A stretch of 64,000 nucleotides of DNA from Aureimonas sp. OT7 (GCF_014844055.1 NZ_CP062167.1:1875501-1939500); one strand, 5' to 3'. Shown: positions 1-8,623, counted from the first letter of the stretch. Notes: generated from the sequence alone by a model not told the origin. Numbers and translations are program-made.

Positions 1-245
1 TTTCGCCCGTCGGCCTGCATCCGGTGCGCGGCGTGACCTACTATGAAATGCACGAAGCCGATGTCGCGCGCAGCATGATCCGGCAAGCACGCAAGGTGAT
101 GCTGCTCTGCCAGTCGGGCAAGGTTGGCGTGGAAAGCCGGGTCTCGGTCGGCCGGCTCGACGATATCGACCATCTCGTGACGGATGGCGGCAGCGAGCTC
201 CAGATCGCGCTGGCGAACGGTCGCATCCATTCGTCCAGGCGCTGA
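1..245 (+). pseudogene. DeoR-family regulator, C-terminal fragment (copy 1, cut by window)
   Basis: The translated fragment matches the C-terminal sensor (sugar-phosphate binding) half of DeoR regulators: a GVTYYEMHEADVARSMI stretch, then ARKVMLLCQSGKVG, then RLDDIDHLVTDGG, the usual order in this family. The N-terminal helix-turn-helix is not in the window. It stops at 243-245 in a tail (NGRIHSSRR) created by the repeat junction. An intact parent gene may lie to the left; that cannot be seen here. Confidence 0.6.
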
Positions 246-598
246 CCAGCCGTCGCGTGCTGCCCGGCGGCCGTCCTCATATCGCGGTTCCGGCGACATA
301 CGGCGAAACGACGGTTTTGGAGATCGGGCGCTATCTCGTGGATTACGCCGTGATTTCGCCCGTCGGCCTGCATCCGGTGCGTGGCGTGACCTACTATGAA
401 ATGCACGAGGCCGATGTCGCGCGCAGCATGATCCGGCAAGCACGCAAGGTGATGCTGCTCTGCCAGTCGGGCAAGGTTGGCGTGGAAAGCAGGGTCTCGG
501 TCGGCCGGCTCGACGATATCGACCATCTCGTGACGGATGGCGGCAGCGAGCTCCAGATCGCGCTGACGAACGGTCGCATCCATTCGTCCAGGCGCTGA
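227..598 (+). pseudogene. DeoR-family regulator, C-terminal fragment (copy 2)
   Basis: Same fragment as copy 1, with more of its 5' side: the frame reads HPFVQALTSRRVLPGGRPH through the junction, which looks like native DeoR sequence (the L-P-G-G turn is typical). It then runs to the same artificial stop at 596-598. It lacks the DNA-binding domain and has no ribosome binding site, so it should be inert as a regulator. Differences from copy 1 include G to A at 492, so the copies are not identical. Confidence 0.6.
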
Positions 599-951
599 CC
601 AGGCGTCGCGTGCTGCCCGGCGGCCGTCCTCATATCACGGTTCCGGCGACATACGGCGAAACGACGGTTCTGGAGATCGGGCGCTATCTCGTGGATTACG
701 CCGTGATTTCGCCCGTCGGCCTGCATCCGGCGCGTGGCGTGACCTACTATGAAATGCACGAGGCCGATGTCGCGCGCAGCATGATCCGGCAAGCACGCAA
801 GGTGATGCTGCTCTGCCAGTCGGGCAAGGTTGGCGTGGAAAACCGGGTCTCGGTCGGCCGGCTCGACGATATCGACCCTCTCGTGACGGATGGCGGCAGC
901 GAGCTCCAGATCGCGCTGGCGAACGGTCGCATCCATTCGTCCAGGCGCTGA
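580..951 (+). pseudogene. DeoR-family regulator, C-terminal fragment (copy 3)
   Basis: Third copy of the same C-terminal fragment, ending at 949-951. It differs from the others at several bases (for example ESR to ENR and DIDHL to DIDPL in the protein). Beyond the stop the repeat continues about 15 bp and then breaks off next to the convergent gene. As with copies 1 and 2, no helix-turn-helix is encoded. Confidence 0.6.
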
Positions 952-967
952 CGAGGCGTCGCGTGCC

Positions 968-2623
968 TCAGGTCAGTTCGATGTCGGGAACGCGGTTGCG
1001 CAATTCGTCGACCAGCACCCGGGTATTTTCGGAATAGTCGATCGGCACGTCGACGAGATGCACGCCGCCCCCGGCAAAGGCCGCCTCCAGGGTCGGCACC
1101 AGATCCTGCGCCGCGCCGACGCGCGAGCCTTTGGCGCCGTACGCTTCGGCATAGCGTACGAAGTCCGGATTGCCGAAGCTCATCCCGAAATCCGGGAACC
1201 CGTCGATGGCCTGCTTCCAGCGGATCATCCCGTAGGCGCTGTCGTTCAGGATGACGACGACGAGGTTGAGCCGAAGCCGAACCGCCGTCTCCAGTTCCTG
1301 CGAGTTCATCATGAAGCCGCCATCGCCGCAGACCGCCATGACGCGTCGACCGGGATGGAGCATGGCCGCCATCATGGCCGAAGGCAGTCCGGCCCCCATG
1401 GTGGCGAGCGCATTGTCCAGGAGCAGCGTGTTGGCGACATGGGTGCGGTAGTTCCGCGCGAACCAGATCTTGTACATGCCGTTGTCGAGGCACACGATGC
1501 CGTCTTCGGGCATCACGGCGCGGACGTCGTGGACGATGCGCTGCGGCGTGATCGGGAACCGGTCTTCCTCGGCGCGGTCGTTGATGCGGGCAAGGATGGT
1601 CTTGCGCAGGTCGAGCATGGCATCGTCCGGCCGCAACCGGCCTTCGAGCCGTTCGCCGAGCGCCGTGACGGTGGCCGCGATGTCGCCGATCACCTCGATG
1701 TCGGGATGATAGACCTGCTCCACCGTGGCGGACTGGTAACCGATATGGACGACCTTCGGCCCCCCGGCGCTCTTCATCAGGAAGGGCGGCTTTTCCACCG
1801 TATCGTGGCCGATGGCGATGATCAGGTCGGCGCGCTCGATGGCCTCGTGGACATAATCGCCCTCGGACAGCGCCGCGGTGCCCATATAGAGGTTGGAGCC
1901 GCCCGTCACCGCGCCCTTGCCCATCTGGGTGTTGAAGAAGGGCAGGCGGGTGCGGGCGACGAAATCGGACAGTGCGTCGACGAGCGAGGGCCGGTTGCCG
2001 GCGGCGCCGATCATGACCAGCGGGCGTTTTGCCGCCAGGATGGTCCCGGCGGCCGCATCCAGGACGCTGGCCCGTGCCACAGGCAGGACCAGTTCGTGCG
2101 GCGGAATCAGCGGAACGCTGTCCACCTCTGCGCCGGCGACATCTTCCGGCAGTTCCAGATGGACGGGGCCGGGCCGCTCTTCGGTGGCCACACGAAACGC
2201 GTCCCGCACGATGGCCGGGATGCTCGCCGGACTGACGATTTGACGCGTCATCTTGGTGAGGGGCTTCATCGAGCCGACGATATCGACGATCTGGAATCGC
2301 GCCTGCTTGGCGCTCATCACCGGCTTCTGGCCGGTGATGAGGATCATCGGCATCGCGCCGAGATGGGCGTAGGCGGCGCCGGTCGAGAAATTCAGCGCGC
2401 CGGGGCCGAGCGTGGCAAGGCAGACGCCGGGCTTGCCCGTCAGCCGTCCGTGCGTCGCCGCCATGAAGGCGGCTGCCTGCTCGTGACGCGTCAGCACCAG
2501 TTCGATGCGCGAGTTCCGCAGCGATTCCAGGACGTCGAGGTTCTCCTCTCCCGGTACGCCGAAGATCCGGTCGACGCCTTCGTTCTCCAGTGCCGCTACG
2601 AACAGGTCGGATCCCTTGGGCAT
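968..2623 (-). CDS. Acetolactate synthase-type thiamine diphosphate enzyme
   Basis: A 551-residue TPP-dependent enzyme of the acetolactate synthase / pyruvate oxidase group, expected to decarboxylate pyruvate and join the product to a second 2-oxo acid. The N-terminal PYR domain has the catalytic glutamate (RHEQ, about residue 48), the middle domain is the DHS-like FAD/ADP fold, and the C-terminal PP domain has the TPP/Mg motif GDGGFMMN followed by LNDSAYG. No small regulatory subunit lies next to it, which fits a catabolic or stand-alone form rather than biosynthetic IlvB. The start at 2623 (MPKGSDLF) is preferred over a longer reading frame because AGAGGA lies just upstream and homology begins there. 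The exact substrate cannot be fixed from sequence. Confidence 0.85.
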   Translation of the reverse strand: MPKGSDLFVAALENEGVDRIFGVPGEENLDVLESLRNSRIELVLTRHEQAAAFMAATHGRLTGKPGVCLATLGPGALNFSTGAAYAHLGAMPMILITGQKPVMSAKQARFQIVDIVGSMKPLTKMTRQIVSPASIPAIVRDAFRVATEERPGPVHLELPEDVAGAEVDSVPLIPPHELVLPVARASVLDAAAGTILAAKRPLVMIGAAGNRPSLVDALSDFVARTRLPFFNTQMGKGAVTGGSNLYMGTAALSEGDYVHEAIERADLIIAIGHDTVEKPPFLMKSAGGPKVVHIGYQSATVEQVYHPDIEVIGDIAATVTALGERLEGRLRPDDAMLDLRKTILARINDRAEEDRFPITPQRIVHDVRAVMPEDGIVCLDNGMYKIWFARNYRTHVANTLLLDNALATMGAGLPSAMMAAMLHPGRRVMAVCGDGGFMMNSQELETAVRLRLNLVVVILNDSAYGMIRWKQAIDGFPDFGMSFGNPDFVRYAEAYGAKGSRVGAAQDLVPTLEAAFAGGGVHLVDVPIDYSENTRVLVDELRNRVPDIELT

Positions 2624-2731
2624 GTTTGGTATCCTCTTTACTGTGGGTTGCGGCAGCTTAGGGAAATGTCTGCTCATGTTCGAGTGAAGATGCGTCCGCA
2701 ACATCGTTTTGCTGTCAGGCGGCCGACGCCG

Positions 2732-4198
2732 CTATGTGCCGCAGAATGTCCGGTATGGCTGCGCGGGAGGCGGCGGGGCGGCCTCGTGATCGGGGCTTGC
2801 CTGGTAAGGCGCGGACAACGCGCGGGAGAGGTCTTCGAAGGGTTTGAGATCGCCTTCGCCTGCCGCGGCCAGGACGGTTTCCACAAGATGATTGCGTGGT
2901 ATGATCGCCGGGTTCACGCGGTCCATTGCATGCCGGCGCGCTCCCGGCTCCATCGGCTCTTGATCGAGGCGCGCACGCCAACCCTCAGCCCAGTCGATGA
3001 AGACGGCGGGATCGTCGAACAGGGCGGCGACAGCTTCGAACGCGTCGGTGCTCTCGGCGGCGGGGCCGAGCCGCCGGAACGTCAGGGTGAAGTCCGCCCG
3101 CTGCTGCGCCATCCGCTCCAGAAGCGACTCGATCAGGGCCGCGTCACCGTCACGCTGGGTTTGCAGGCCCAGTTTCGCGCCGAAGCCTGAAAGATAGGCC
3201 GATTTGAACGTCTGCGTGAACCCGTCCAGAATGCGATAGGCCTCTTCGACGGCAGCATCCGGGCCGGCGTCGAACAGCGGAAGCAGGCATTCGGCCAGAC
3301 GCGCCAGATTCCATTTCGCGATCATCGGCTGGTTGGCGTAGGCATAGCGTCCGGTGCGGTCGATGGATGAGAAGACCGTGGCCGGGTCGTAAGCATCCAT
3401 GAACGCGCAAGGCCCGTAGTCGATGGTCTCGCCGGAGATCGACATGTTGTCGGTGTTCATGACGCCATGCACGAAGCCGACCTGCATCCACTGCGCCACC
3501 AGCCGGGCCTGACGCCGGCAGACGCCTTCCAGCAGGGCCTGATAGGGGTTCGTCGCCTCTGCCGCCCCGGGATCGTGGCGGGCAATGACGTAGTCCGCAA
3601 GGCGGCGAACGGACTCCTGGTCCCCACGGGCTGCGAAGAACTGGAACGTGCCGACGCGCACATGGCTGGATGCGACGCGTGTCAGCACCGCACCCGGCAG
3701 GACCTCGTCCCGGTACACGGCCTCCCCGGTGGCAACGGCCGCAAGGGCGCGGGTGGTCGGCACGTTGAGTGCGGCCATGGCCTCGCTGACGAGATACTCG
3801 CGCAAGACCGGGCCAAGGGCCGCGCGCCCGTCGCCGCTTCGCGAAAAGGGCGTGGGGCCGGATCCCTTCAGCTGGATGTCGCGGCGATGTCCGTTGCGAT
3901 CGACAACTTCCCCGAGAAGGATCGCCCGCCCATCGCCGAGTTGCGGAACGAAATTGCCGAACTGGTGCCCCGCATAGGCTGCAGCAAGCGGTTCCGCGCC
4001 TTCGGGAATTTCGTTGCCGGCAAGGATGCGCGTGCCTTCGTCCGTCGCGAAGGCTTCGGGGTCCAGGCCCAGTTCTTCGGCAAGCGGGCGGTTCAACAGC
4101 AGGAGCCGGGGCCGGTCGACGACCGTCGGATGCGTCCGGCGGTGGAAGGAGGGCCCCAGCCGGGCATAGCTGTTATCGAAGGCAAAATGTCGGGTCAT
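2732..4198 (-). CDS. Protein adenylyltransferase SelO (YdiU family)
   Basis: A 488-residue pseudokinase-fold enzyme that transfers AMP to Ser, Thr or Tyr of target proteins, linked in the family to oxidative stress. Length is close to E. coli SelO (478). Visible family motifs are AGHQFGNFVPQLGDGRA, the QLKGSGPTPFSR nucleotide-binding stretch, HGVMNTDNMSISGETIDYGP (metal and catalytic region) and the C-terminal FCGT end, where the family keeps a redox-active cysteine. The start at 4198 (MTRHFAFDNSY) is where family homology begins; an in-frame upstream extension to 4312 is not typical. It lies 108 bp upstream of the TPP-enzyme gene on the same strand, so co-transcription is possible but not shown. 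Confidence 0.93.
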   Translation of the reverse strand: MTRHFAFDNSYARLGPSFHRRTHPTVVDRPRLLLLNRPLAEELGLDPEAFATDEGTRILAGNEIPEGAEPLAAAYAGHQFGNFVPQLGDGRAILLGEVVDRNGHRRDIQLKGSGPTPFSRSGDGRAALGPVLREYLVSEAMAALNVPTTRALAAVATGEAVYRDEVLPGAVLTRVASSHVRVGTFQFFAARGDQESVRRLADYVIARHDPGAAEATNPYQALLEGVCRRQARLVAQWMQVGFVHGVMNTDNMSISGETIDYGPCAFMDAYDPATVFSSIDRTGRYAYANQPMIAKWNLARLAECLLPLFDAGPDAAVEEAYRILDGFTQTFKSAYLSGFGAKLGLQTQRDGDAALIESLLERMAQQRADFTLTFRRLGPAAESTDAFEAVAALFDDPAVFIDWAEGWRARLDQEPMEPGARRHAMDRVNPAIIPRNHLVETVLAAAGEGDLKPFEDLSRALSAPYQASPDHEAAPPPPAQPYRTFCGT

Positions 4199-4421
4199 GG
4201 GTTGCGCACCGCTTTTCTGGCGTCGCCGGTCGGTATCGCCGGTCTCGACACCGCAGATGGCGTGCCGGATCCACATGTCGAGAAGATGGTCATGCCGCCC
4301 GGGAGTGCCCACCTGGGCGGGATCGGTCGAAAGCCGTTCTCACCCGTTGCCGCGCAAGGTTCCACTGCGACGTTGTAGCTTGCCCTTTCAGAAGGTAGCA
4401 TAGCTGTCCTGGAGAGGCATC

Positions 4422-4913
4422 ATGATCGCATCCGGTATCCAGCTTCTGTTGAAAAACATCCCTCTCGTGATGCTGGTCGCAGCGTTGGTGATTGCCAGCC
4501 TGCGCTCCGAGCCGGATCATGCGCCGACGCGCTTTCTGAACTGGCTTCTGCTGTTATCGATTGGTGTCGAGTCCACATGGGGCGGCTTCTTCCATGTGTT
4601 CTTCCCGCATATCGCCTCAGCCCAGATCGGCTGGGAACCGAGCCCGTTCGAGTTCGAGATCGGTATTTCCGACATGGCGCTCGGTCTGACCGCAATCGCT
4701 TCCTTCTGGAGGTCGCTGTCGTTCAAGAGCGCCGTCGTGGCGATGGCGACGCTTTCATATGCGGGTGTACTGATCGGCCATGTGCAGCAGGCAATGGCCG
4801 GCGACTTTGCGCCGGACAACATGGGCATCCTGCAGGCCATCACGCTCCTGCACGTGATCCTGATGCCGACGCTCCTGTATCTGTCGTGGAAAGCCCGCTC
4901 CGAGCACATTTAA
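4422..4913 (+). CDS. DUF6790 family integral membrane protein
   Basis: A 163-residue protein with about four membrane helices (near residues 10-27, 37-52, 70-92, 95-115 and a last one at 135-155). The stretch FFHVFFPHIASAQIGW then SPFEFEIGISDMALG resembles the DUF6790 family common in rhizobia, whose function is unknown. A purine-rich GGAGAGG precedes the ATG. It stands alone, diverging from selO and followed by tRNA-Val on the other strand. Confidence 0.7.
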   Translation: MIASGIQLLLKNIPLVMLVAALVIASLRSEPDHAPTRFLNWLLLLSIGVESTWGGFFHVFFPHIASAQIGWEPSPFEFEIGISDMALGLTAIASFWRSLSFKSAVVAMATLSYAGVLIGHVQQAMAGDFAPDNMGILQAITLLHVILMPTLLYLSWKARSEHI

Positions 4914-5076
4914 CTGCGGCATCGCCGTATGATCCCGCTCGGCTTGGGCTGGACGGGCCTTTGTCGTCCGGCATGCGCACACGGAGGCCGAAGCGCTCGC
5001 CTGGACGCGCCAAGGTCCGATGACCATGGCGGGAACTTCGTGTCTTGACATACACCGTACAAAGAAGGGGATCGAA

Positions 5077-5151
<75 letters not shown>

Positions 5152-5165
5152 ATTCGATGGAGCGG

Positions 5166-5194
5166 CATAGACCATAGGGTCGCCGTCCGGTCAA
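5166..5194 (-). promoter_or_regulatory. Candidate sigma-70 promoter of tRNA-Val
   Basis: On the minus strand TTGACC (5189-5194), a 17-bp spacer and TCTATG (5166-5171) lie 14 bp before the tRNA 5' end. The -35 is one base off consensus and the -10 is weak. It separates the tRNA from cpdR, which would otherwise read into it. Confidence 0.45.
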
Positions 5195-5231
5195 GTGATT
5201 CCAGGGCCACTTTTCGGCCCCGGACAAAAAA

Positions 5232-5597
5232 TCATGCGGCGTCCTGCAGCAGCTTGCCGACCTCTTCAACCAGCTCGCGGAGATGGAACGGCTTGGACAG
5301 GATCTTGGCGTCCTTGGGAGCCTTGGAATCGGGGTTCAGGGCCACTGCCGCAAAGCCCGTGATGAACATGACCTTCAGGTCCGGGTCCAACTCCGTGGCC
5401 CGGCGGGCCAGCTCGATTCCGTCCATTTCCGGCATGACGATGTCGGTCAGCAGCAGGGAGAATGGCTCTTCCCGCAGGCGCTCATAGGCGCTGGCACCGT
5501 TGTCGTAAGACGTCACCTCGTACCCGGCCTTCTCCAGCGCCTTGGCGAGGAAACGCCGCATGTCGTTGTCGTCTTCGGCCAGCAGAATCTTCGACAT
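5232..5597 (-). CDS. Response regulator CpdR (cell cycle, ClpXP adaptor)
   Basis: A 121-residue protein made of one receiver domain and nothing else. It has the acidic pair at residues 9-10, the phospho-acceptor Asp52 in LLLTDIVMPEMDG, Thr80 in FITGFAAVALNP and Lys102 in LSKPFHLREL. Sequence from end to end matches alphaproteobacterial CpdR, which when unphosphorylated directs ClpXP to degrade cell-cycle substrates and is controlled by the CckA-ChpT phosphorelay. The GFAAVALNP segment is a CpdR hallmark. It diverges from the amidohydrolase gene at 5705. Confidence 0.95.
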   Translation of the reverse strand: MSKILLAEDDNDMRRFLAKALEKAGYEVTSYDNGASAYERLREEPFSLLLTDIVMPEMDGIELARRATELDPDLKVMFITGFAAVALNPDSKAPKDAKILSKPFHLRELVEEVGKLLQDAA

Positions 5598-5704
5598 TGC
5601 CTTTTCCCGTTGGGCCGGCCATCGGCCGGCAGATGACGGATTGTATAGCCTCCGTGCCTGACATTAGATAGACGATGTAGCCTGTGCGAAGCCAGTGGGT
5701 GAGT

Positions 5705-6616
5705 ATGACGATCACGGCAAATGACGTGCCTTACTTCGAAACCTCTGCGGGGCCGTGCCCGGCGTTCGAGGTTCTTGGGCCGTCGCGCCAGACCGTGCCG
5801 CTTGTCTTCTGCTCGCCCCACAGCGGCAGGGCCTACCCCGCCGACTTCATCGCCCTGTCGCGGTTGAAGGGCGATGCCGTCCGCCGCTCCGAAGACCTTT
5901 TCGTCGACCGTCTCTTCGACTTCGTACCCGAGATCGGCGCGCCGCTGCTGGTGGCGCGGTTCCCGCGCGCCTACCTCGACCTCAACCGCGAGCCCTACGA
6001 GCTCGATCCGGCCATGTTCGACGGCGCGCTGCCGGCCCATGTCAACGCGGTGTCCCCCCGCGTCGCGGGTGGGCTCGGCACGATTCCGCGCATCGTCGCC
6101 GAGCGACAGGAAATCTACAATGGCCGCCTGTCGGCAGCCGAGGGTCTCGGCCGCATATCGCGGATCTACTTCCCCTTCCATCGCCAGCTCGAGCAGCTCG
6201 TGGAAGCGACGGTGCAGCGGTTCGGCATGGCGGTGCTGGTGGATTGTCATTCCATGCCATCCTCCGTCCGGCCGCTTCCCGGTAACCGCCGCCCGGACAT
6301 GGTTGTCGGCGATCGCTTCGGCACCAGCGCCGATGCGCGCTACGTCGCCGCGGCCATCGCAGAGCTGCGTGGCCTCGGCTACGATGTCGTGCGTAACAAG
6401 CCCTATGCCGGCGGCTACATAACCGAGCATTACGGCAGGCCGCGCAACAACGTCCATGCCATCCAGATCGAGATCAGCCGCGGCCTCTACGCCGACGAGG
6501 CTGCCTTCGCGCCGTCGGACGGCTTTGCCCCCATGCACGAAAATCTCCGCCGCTTCGTGGAAGCCTTCGCCGGCGATCTTGCGGCCGAGGCGTCGCGGCC
6601 GGCCGCAGCGGAATAG
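5705..6616 (+). CDS. N-formylglutamate amidohydrolase family protein
   Basis: A 303-residue member of the FGase family (zinc-dependent, releasing formate from N-formylglutamate in histidine breakdown, or acting on related N-acyl substrates). The family motifs VFCSPHSGRAYP near the N-terminus, LDLNREPYELDP, and VLVDCHSMPSS carry the likely metal ligands. ATG at 5705 is preferred to an in-frame GTG at 5684. No other hut gene is near, so the true substrate is open. Confidence 0.85.
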   Translation: MTITANDVPYFETSAGPCPAFEVLGPSRQTVPLVFCSPHSGRAYPADFIALSRLKGDAVRRSEDLFVDRLFDFVPEIGAPLLVARFPRAYLDLNREPYELDPAMFDGALPAHVNAVSPRVAGGLGTIPRIVAERQEIYNGRLSAAEGLGRISRIYFPFHRQLEQLVEATVQRFGMAVLVDCHSMPSSVRPLPGNRRPDMVVGDRFGTSADARYVAAAIAELRGLGYDVVRNKPYAGGYITEHYGRPRNNVHAIQIEISRGLYADEAAFAPSDGFAPMHENLRRFVEAFAGDLAAEASRPAAAE

Positions 6617-6617
6617 G

Positions 6618-6654
6618 AAAAAAAATACCGCGCGACGCAAAGGCGTGGCGCGGT
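6618..6654 (-). terminator. Rho-independent terminator of the candidate sRNA
   Basis: ACCGCGC-CACGC / GCGTC-GCGCGGT forms a 12-bp stem with one mismatch and a 4-base loop, followed on the minus strand by eight T (6618-6625). On the plus strand no T run follows, so it serves minus-strand transcription. Confidence 0.8.
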
Positions 6655-6704
6655 CAAGTCTAGGGAGGAACGCCCGAAAAGGGCGCCGACAAATCGCTTT
6701 GTCG
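6618..6704 (-). ncRNA. Candidate suhB/ar14-like small RNA
   Basis: On the minus strand a sigma-70 promoter with consensus -35 TTGACA (6735-6740) and TATATT (6711-6716, 18-bp spacer) should start an RNA near 6704. The RNA would form GACAAA/TTTGTC and CGCCC/GGGCG hairpins, an unpaired UUCCUCCCUAGACUUG segment with an anti-Shine-Dalgarno core, then a strong GC hairpin (6627-6654) followed by eight U residues. This size, layout and CCUCCC core resemble the alphaproteobacterial suhB (RF00519, ar14) sRNA family. The family was named for lying beside a suhB-like phosphatase gene, as here (hisN starts at 6794). No covariance search was possible. Confidence 0.7.
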
Positions 6705-6710
6705 CGTTGC

Positions 6711-6740
6711 AATATAATGATGCGATGCGACATGTGTCAA
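6711..6740 (-). promoter_or_regulatory. Strong sigma-70 promoter for the candidate sRNA
   Basis: Minus-strand TTGACA (6735-6740), 18-bp spacer, TATATT (6711-6716). It faces away from hisN. The overlapping plus-strand TATAAT at 6713-6718 has no matching -35 box. Confidence 0.7.
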
Positions 6741-6793
6741 GAATCGTACTATTGACGCGCGAAGCATTCACGCATTCTTCGGGGCCGCCCATC

Positions 6794-7570
6794 ATGATGA
6801 CCATGCCAGACGCCGACTTCCTGTTCCGTATCGCCGATGCCGCCGCTGGCCAGACACTTCCGCGCTTCCGGCAGAAGCTGGCCATCGACAACAAGGTGCC
6901 CGGTGCGTTCGACCCCGTGACGGAAGCGGACCGGCAGGCCGAAAGGGCGATCACCGCTCTCATCGCCGCCGAGTTTCCGGACCACGCCATCCTGGGGGAG
7001 GAGTTCGGACGGCAGGGCGACGGTGATGCGCTTTGGGTCATCGATCCCATCGACGGGACGCGTCCCTTCATTTCGGGCGTGCCGGTTTGGGGAACGCTCG
7101 TCGGATTGACGGTCGGCGGCAAGGCGCGCGCCGGCATCATGAGCCAGCCCTATATCGGCGAACGGTTCTGGACGGTGGGTGACGGCGCCTTCATGGACGG
7201 CCCCGCAGGCCAGGCCACCCTGCATGTGCGCGATGTCGGCGCGCTGGAAAACGCGACGCTCACCACCACCAATCCCCGCATGTTCGACGGCCCGATGAAG
7301 GAGCGTTTCGCGGCGCTGGAGGACAAGGTCCGCCTGTCACGCTACGGCCTCGACTGCTATGCCTTCGCCATGCTGGCGGCCGGCCATATCGACCTGTGCG
7401 TGGAAACCGGCCTGCAGCCCTACGACATCGTCGCCCTGATCCCCATCATCGAGCAGGCCGGTGGTATCGTCACCACCTTCGACGGCGGCAGGGCCGAGGG
7501 TGGCGGCGATGTCATCGCGGCCGCGACGCCGCAATTGCACAAAGCGGCGCTTGCCCTGCTGAACGGCTGA
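6794..7570 (+). CDS. Histidinol-phosphatase HisN (inositol monophosphatase family)
   Basis: A 258-residue Mg-dependent phosphatase. It has the family motifs GEEFG (metal ligand Glu), WVIDPIDGTRPFISG (metal-binding Asp residues and Thr) and, near the C-terminus, GLQPYDIVALIPIIEQAGG (last Asp ligand and the E-x-A-G-G turn). The RPF variant of the D-P-I-D-G-T motif and overall length fit HisN-type histidinol-phosphatases of rhizobia, which remove phosphate in the penultimate steps of histidine synthesis. Starts at 6794, 6797 and 6803 are all possible; no clear ribosome binding site decides. It converges on the hydrolase gene with a 4-bp gap. Confidence 0.85.
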   Translation: MMTMPDADFLFRIADAAAGQTLPRFRQKLAIDNKVPGAFDPVTEADRQAERAITALIAAEFPDHAILGEEFGRQGDGDALWVIDPIDGTRPFISGVPVWGTLVGLTVGGKARAGIMSQPYIGERFWTVGDGAFMDGPAGQATLHVRDVGALENATLTTTNPRMFDGPMKERFAALEDKVRLSRYGLDCYAFAMLAAGHIDLCVETGLQPYDIVALIPIIEQAGGIVTTFDGGRAEGGGDVIAAATPQLHKAALALLNG

Positions 7571-7574
7571 CGCC

Positions 7575-8558
7575 TCATACGGCAGGCTCGGGCAGAACGC
7601 CGTTCCGGTCGGGCATCGGCATGGAGCTTTCCACGAAGCCTTCGAAGGCCGCCAGGAAGGGCGCGCGGAAGAGGTCCTGCTCTTGGAGCAGCTCGTGCCG
7701 CGCATGCGGGATCGACAGGACATGGCCGGAGCGCATGCGCCAGGCCAGACGCTCCGCCGCGGCGGAATCCACAACCCTGTCGGCTCCGGCGGTGACGATC
7801 AGCGTCGGAACGTGCAGCCCTGCGATGAAATCGGCATTCTCCAGCCGACGCATCGCCCGGAAGGTGGCGTTGAGCCAGGCCGCCGTCAGCGCGTTCACGC
7901 TGAGATGCGGCGCCGCTTCGACGATGGCGCGGTTGCGCTGAAACCGGGCCGGATCGCTGGTCAGCGGGTTCGTGGCGATGTTCCAGTCCGGGCCGAGCCG
8001 CTTGAGCCGGCGCAGGGACAAGCGGCCCATTCCGGTCCATCGCATGGCGGCCGCCATCGCTCCGATGACGCTTCCGCGTGCCGGCAGGCCGACCAGCGGG
8101 GCCGAGCAGACGATGCGCTCGATGCGGTTGGCAAGGCGCGGCATGAAGCGCAACGCGATCAATCCACCGAGCGAATGGGCAAGGATCACGTAGGGCCCCG
8201 GGCAATCGGGCAGCGCGACGTTGCGGAAGATGAGCTCGAAATCGGCGTAATAATGGTCGAGCCGGCTGACATGGCCCTTCTGAGGGTTCTTCAGAAGGCG
8301 GTCCGAGCCACCCTGTCCGCGCCAGTCGAAAGTCAGCACGGTGAAGGCGCGCGCGGTAAGGTCGCCCAGCGTCTCGTAATATTTCTCGATGCACTCGTTG
8401 CGGCCGGGCAGAAGCAGAACGGTGCCACGGGAGGGCCCTTTCGGACGCGCCACGGCATAGCGCAGGCGGCGGCCGTTCGGGGCGGCGACATACCCGCCGG
8501 AAAGGCGATCGGGTGCCGGGTTGCCGGGCGTATCGAAGAATGTCGGGCGATCGTCCAT
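7575..8558 (-). CDS. Alpha/beta hydrolase, lysophospholipase / monoacylglycerol lipase-like
   Basis: A 327-residue serine hydrolase. It has LLLPGRNECIEKYYE (oxyanion region typical of PldB-like lipases), LTFDWRGQGGSD, the nucleophile elbow AHSLGGLIALRF, an acidic partner in VTAGADRVVDS and the catalytic His in HARHELLQE. These place it with the Serine aminopeptidase-S33 / PldB group acting on lyso- or monoacyl lipids. There is no signal peptide, so it is probably cytoplasmic. Confidence 0.8.
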   Translation of the reverse strand: MDDRPTFFDTPGNPAPDRLSGGYVAAPNGRRLRYAVARPKGPSRGTVLLLPGRNECIEKYYETLGDLTARAFTVLTFDWRGQGGSDRLLKNPQKGHVSRLDHYYADFELIFRNVALPDCPGPYVILAHSLGGLIALRFMPRLANRIERIVCSAPLVGLPARGSVIGAMAAAMRWTGMGRLSLRRLKRLGPDWNIATNPLTSDPARFQRNRAIVEAAPHLSVNALTAAWLNATFRAMRRLENADFIAGLHVPTLIVTAGADRVVDSAAAERLAWRMRSGHVLSIPHARHELLQEQDLFRAPFLAAFEGFVESSMPMPDRNGVLPEPAV

Positions 8559-8623
8559 TATCTACCTATGCCGGAAAGGCAGGGTGGAGAACTACCCTGG
8601 ATTTGGTTTCCGCATGGTTTCCA

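Larger units (their letters stand above)
1..966. repeat. 353-bp tandem repeat, about 2.7 copies visible
   Basis: Sequence at 1, 354 and 707 is the same unit repeated with a strict 353-bp period and only scattered substitutions (for example at 492 and 842). The array is cut by the left window edge and ends about 2 bp before the stop codon of the convergent TPP-enzyme gene. Each unit carries the 3' part of a DeoR-family gene. Because 353 is not a multiple of three, each copy is out of frame with the next. No terminal inverted repeats or transposase are visible, so this looks like local tandem duplication rather than a mobile element. Confidence 0.93.

Noticed and set aside
41..936. Two near-identical 180-codon minus-strand frames in the left array
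   Set aside because: They are the antisense of the repeated DeoR fragment and cross repeat junctions. The plus-strand reading has clear DeoR motifs; the minus reading has none.
890..3190. A 766-codon plus-strand frame opposite the TPP-enzyme and SelO genes
   Set aside because: It is antisense to two well-supported genes, rich in Arg, Gly, Asp and His as expected from the reverse complement of GC-rich codons, and has no domain or ribosome site. It is a shadow.
5195..5231. GGCC-rich hairpin after cpdR as an intrinsic terminator
   Set aside because: The 8-bp stem is present but no T run follows it on the minus strand, so it was not called.
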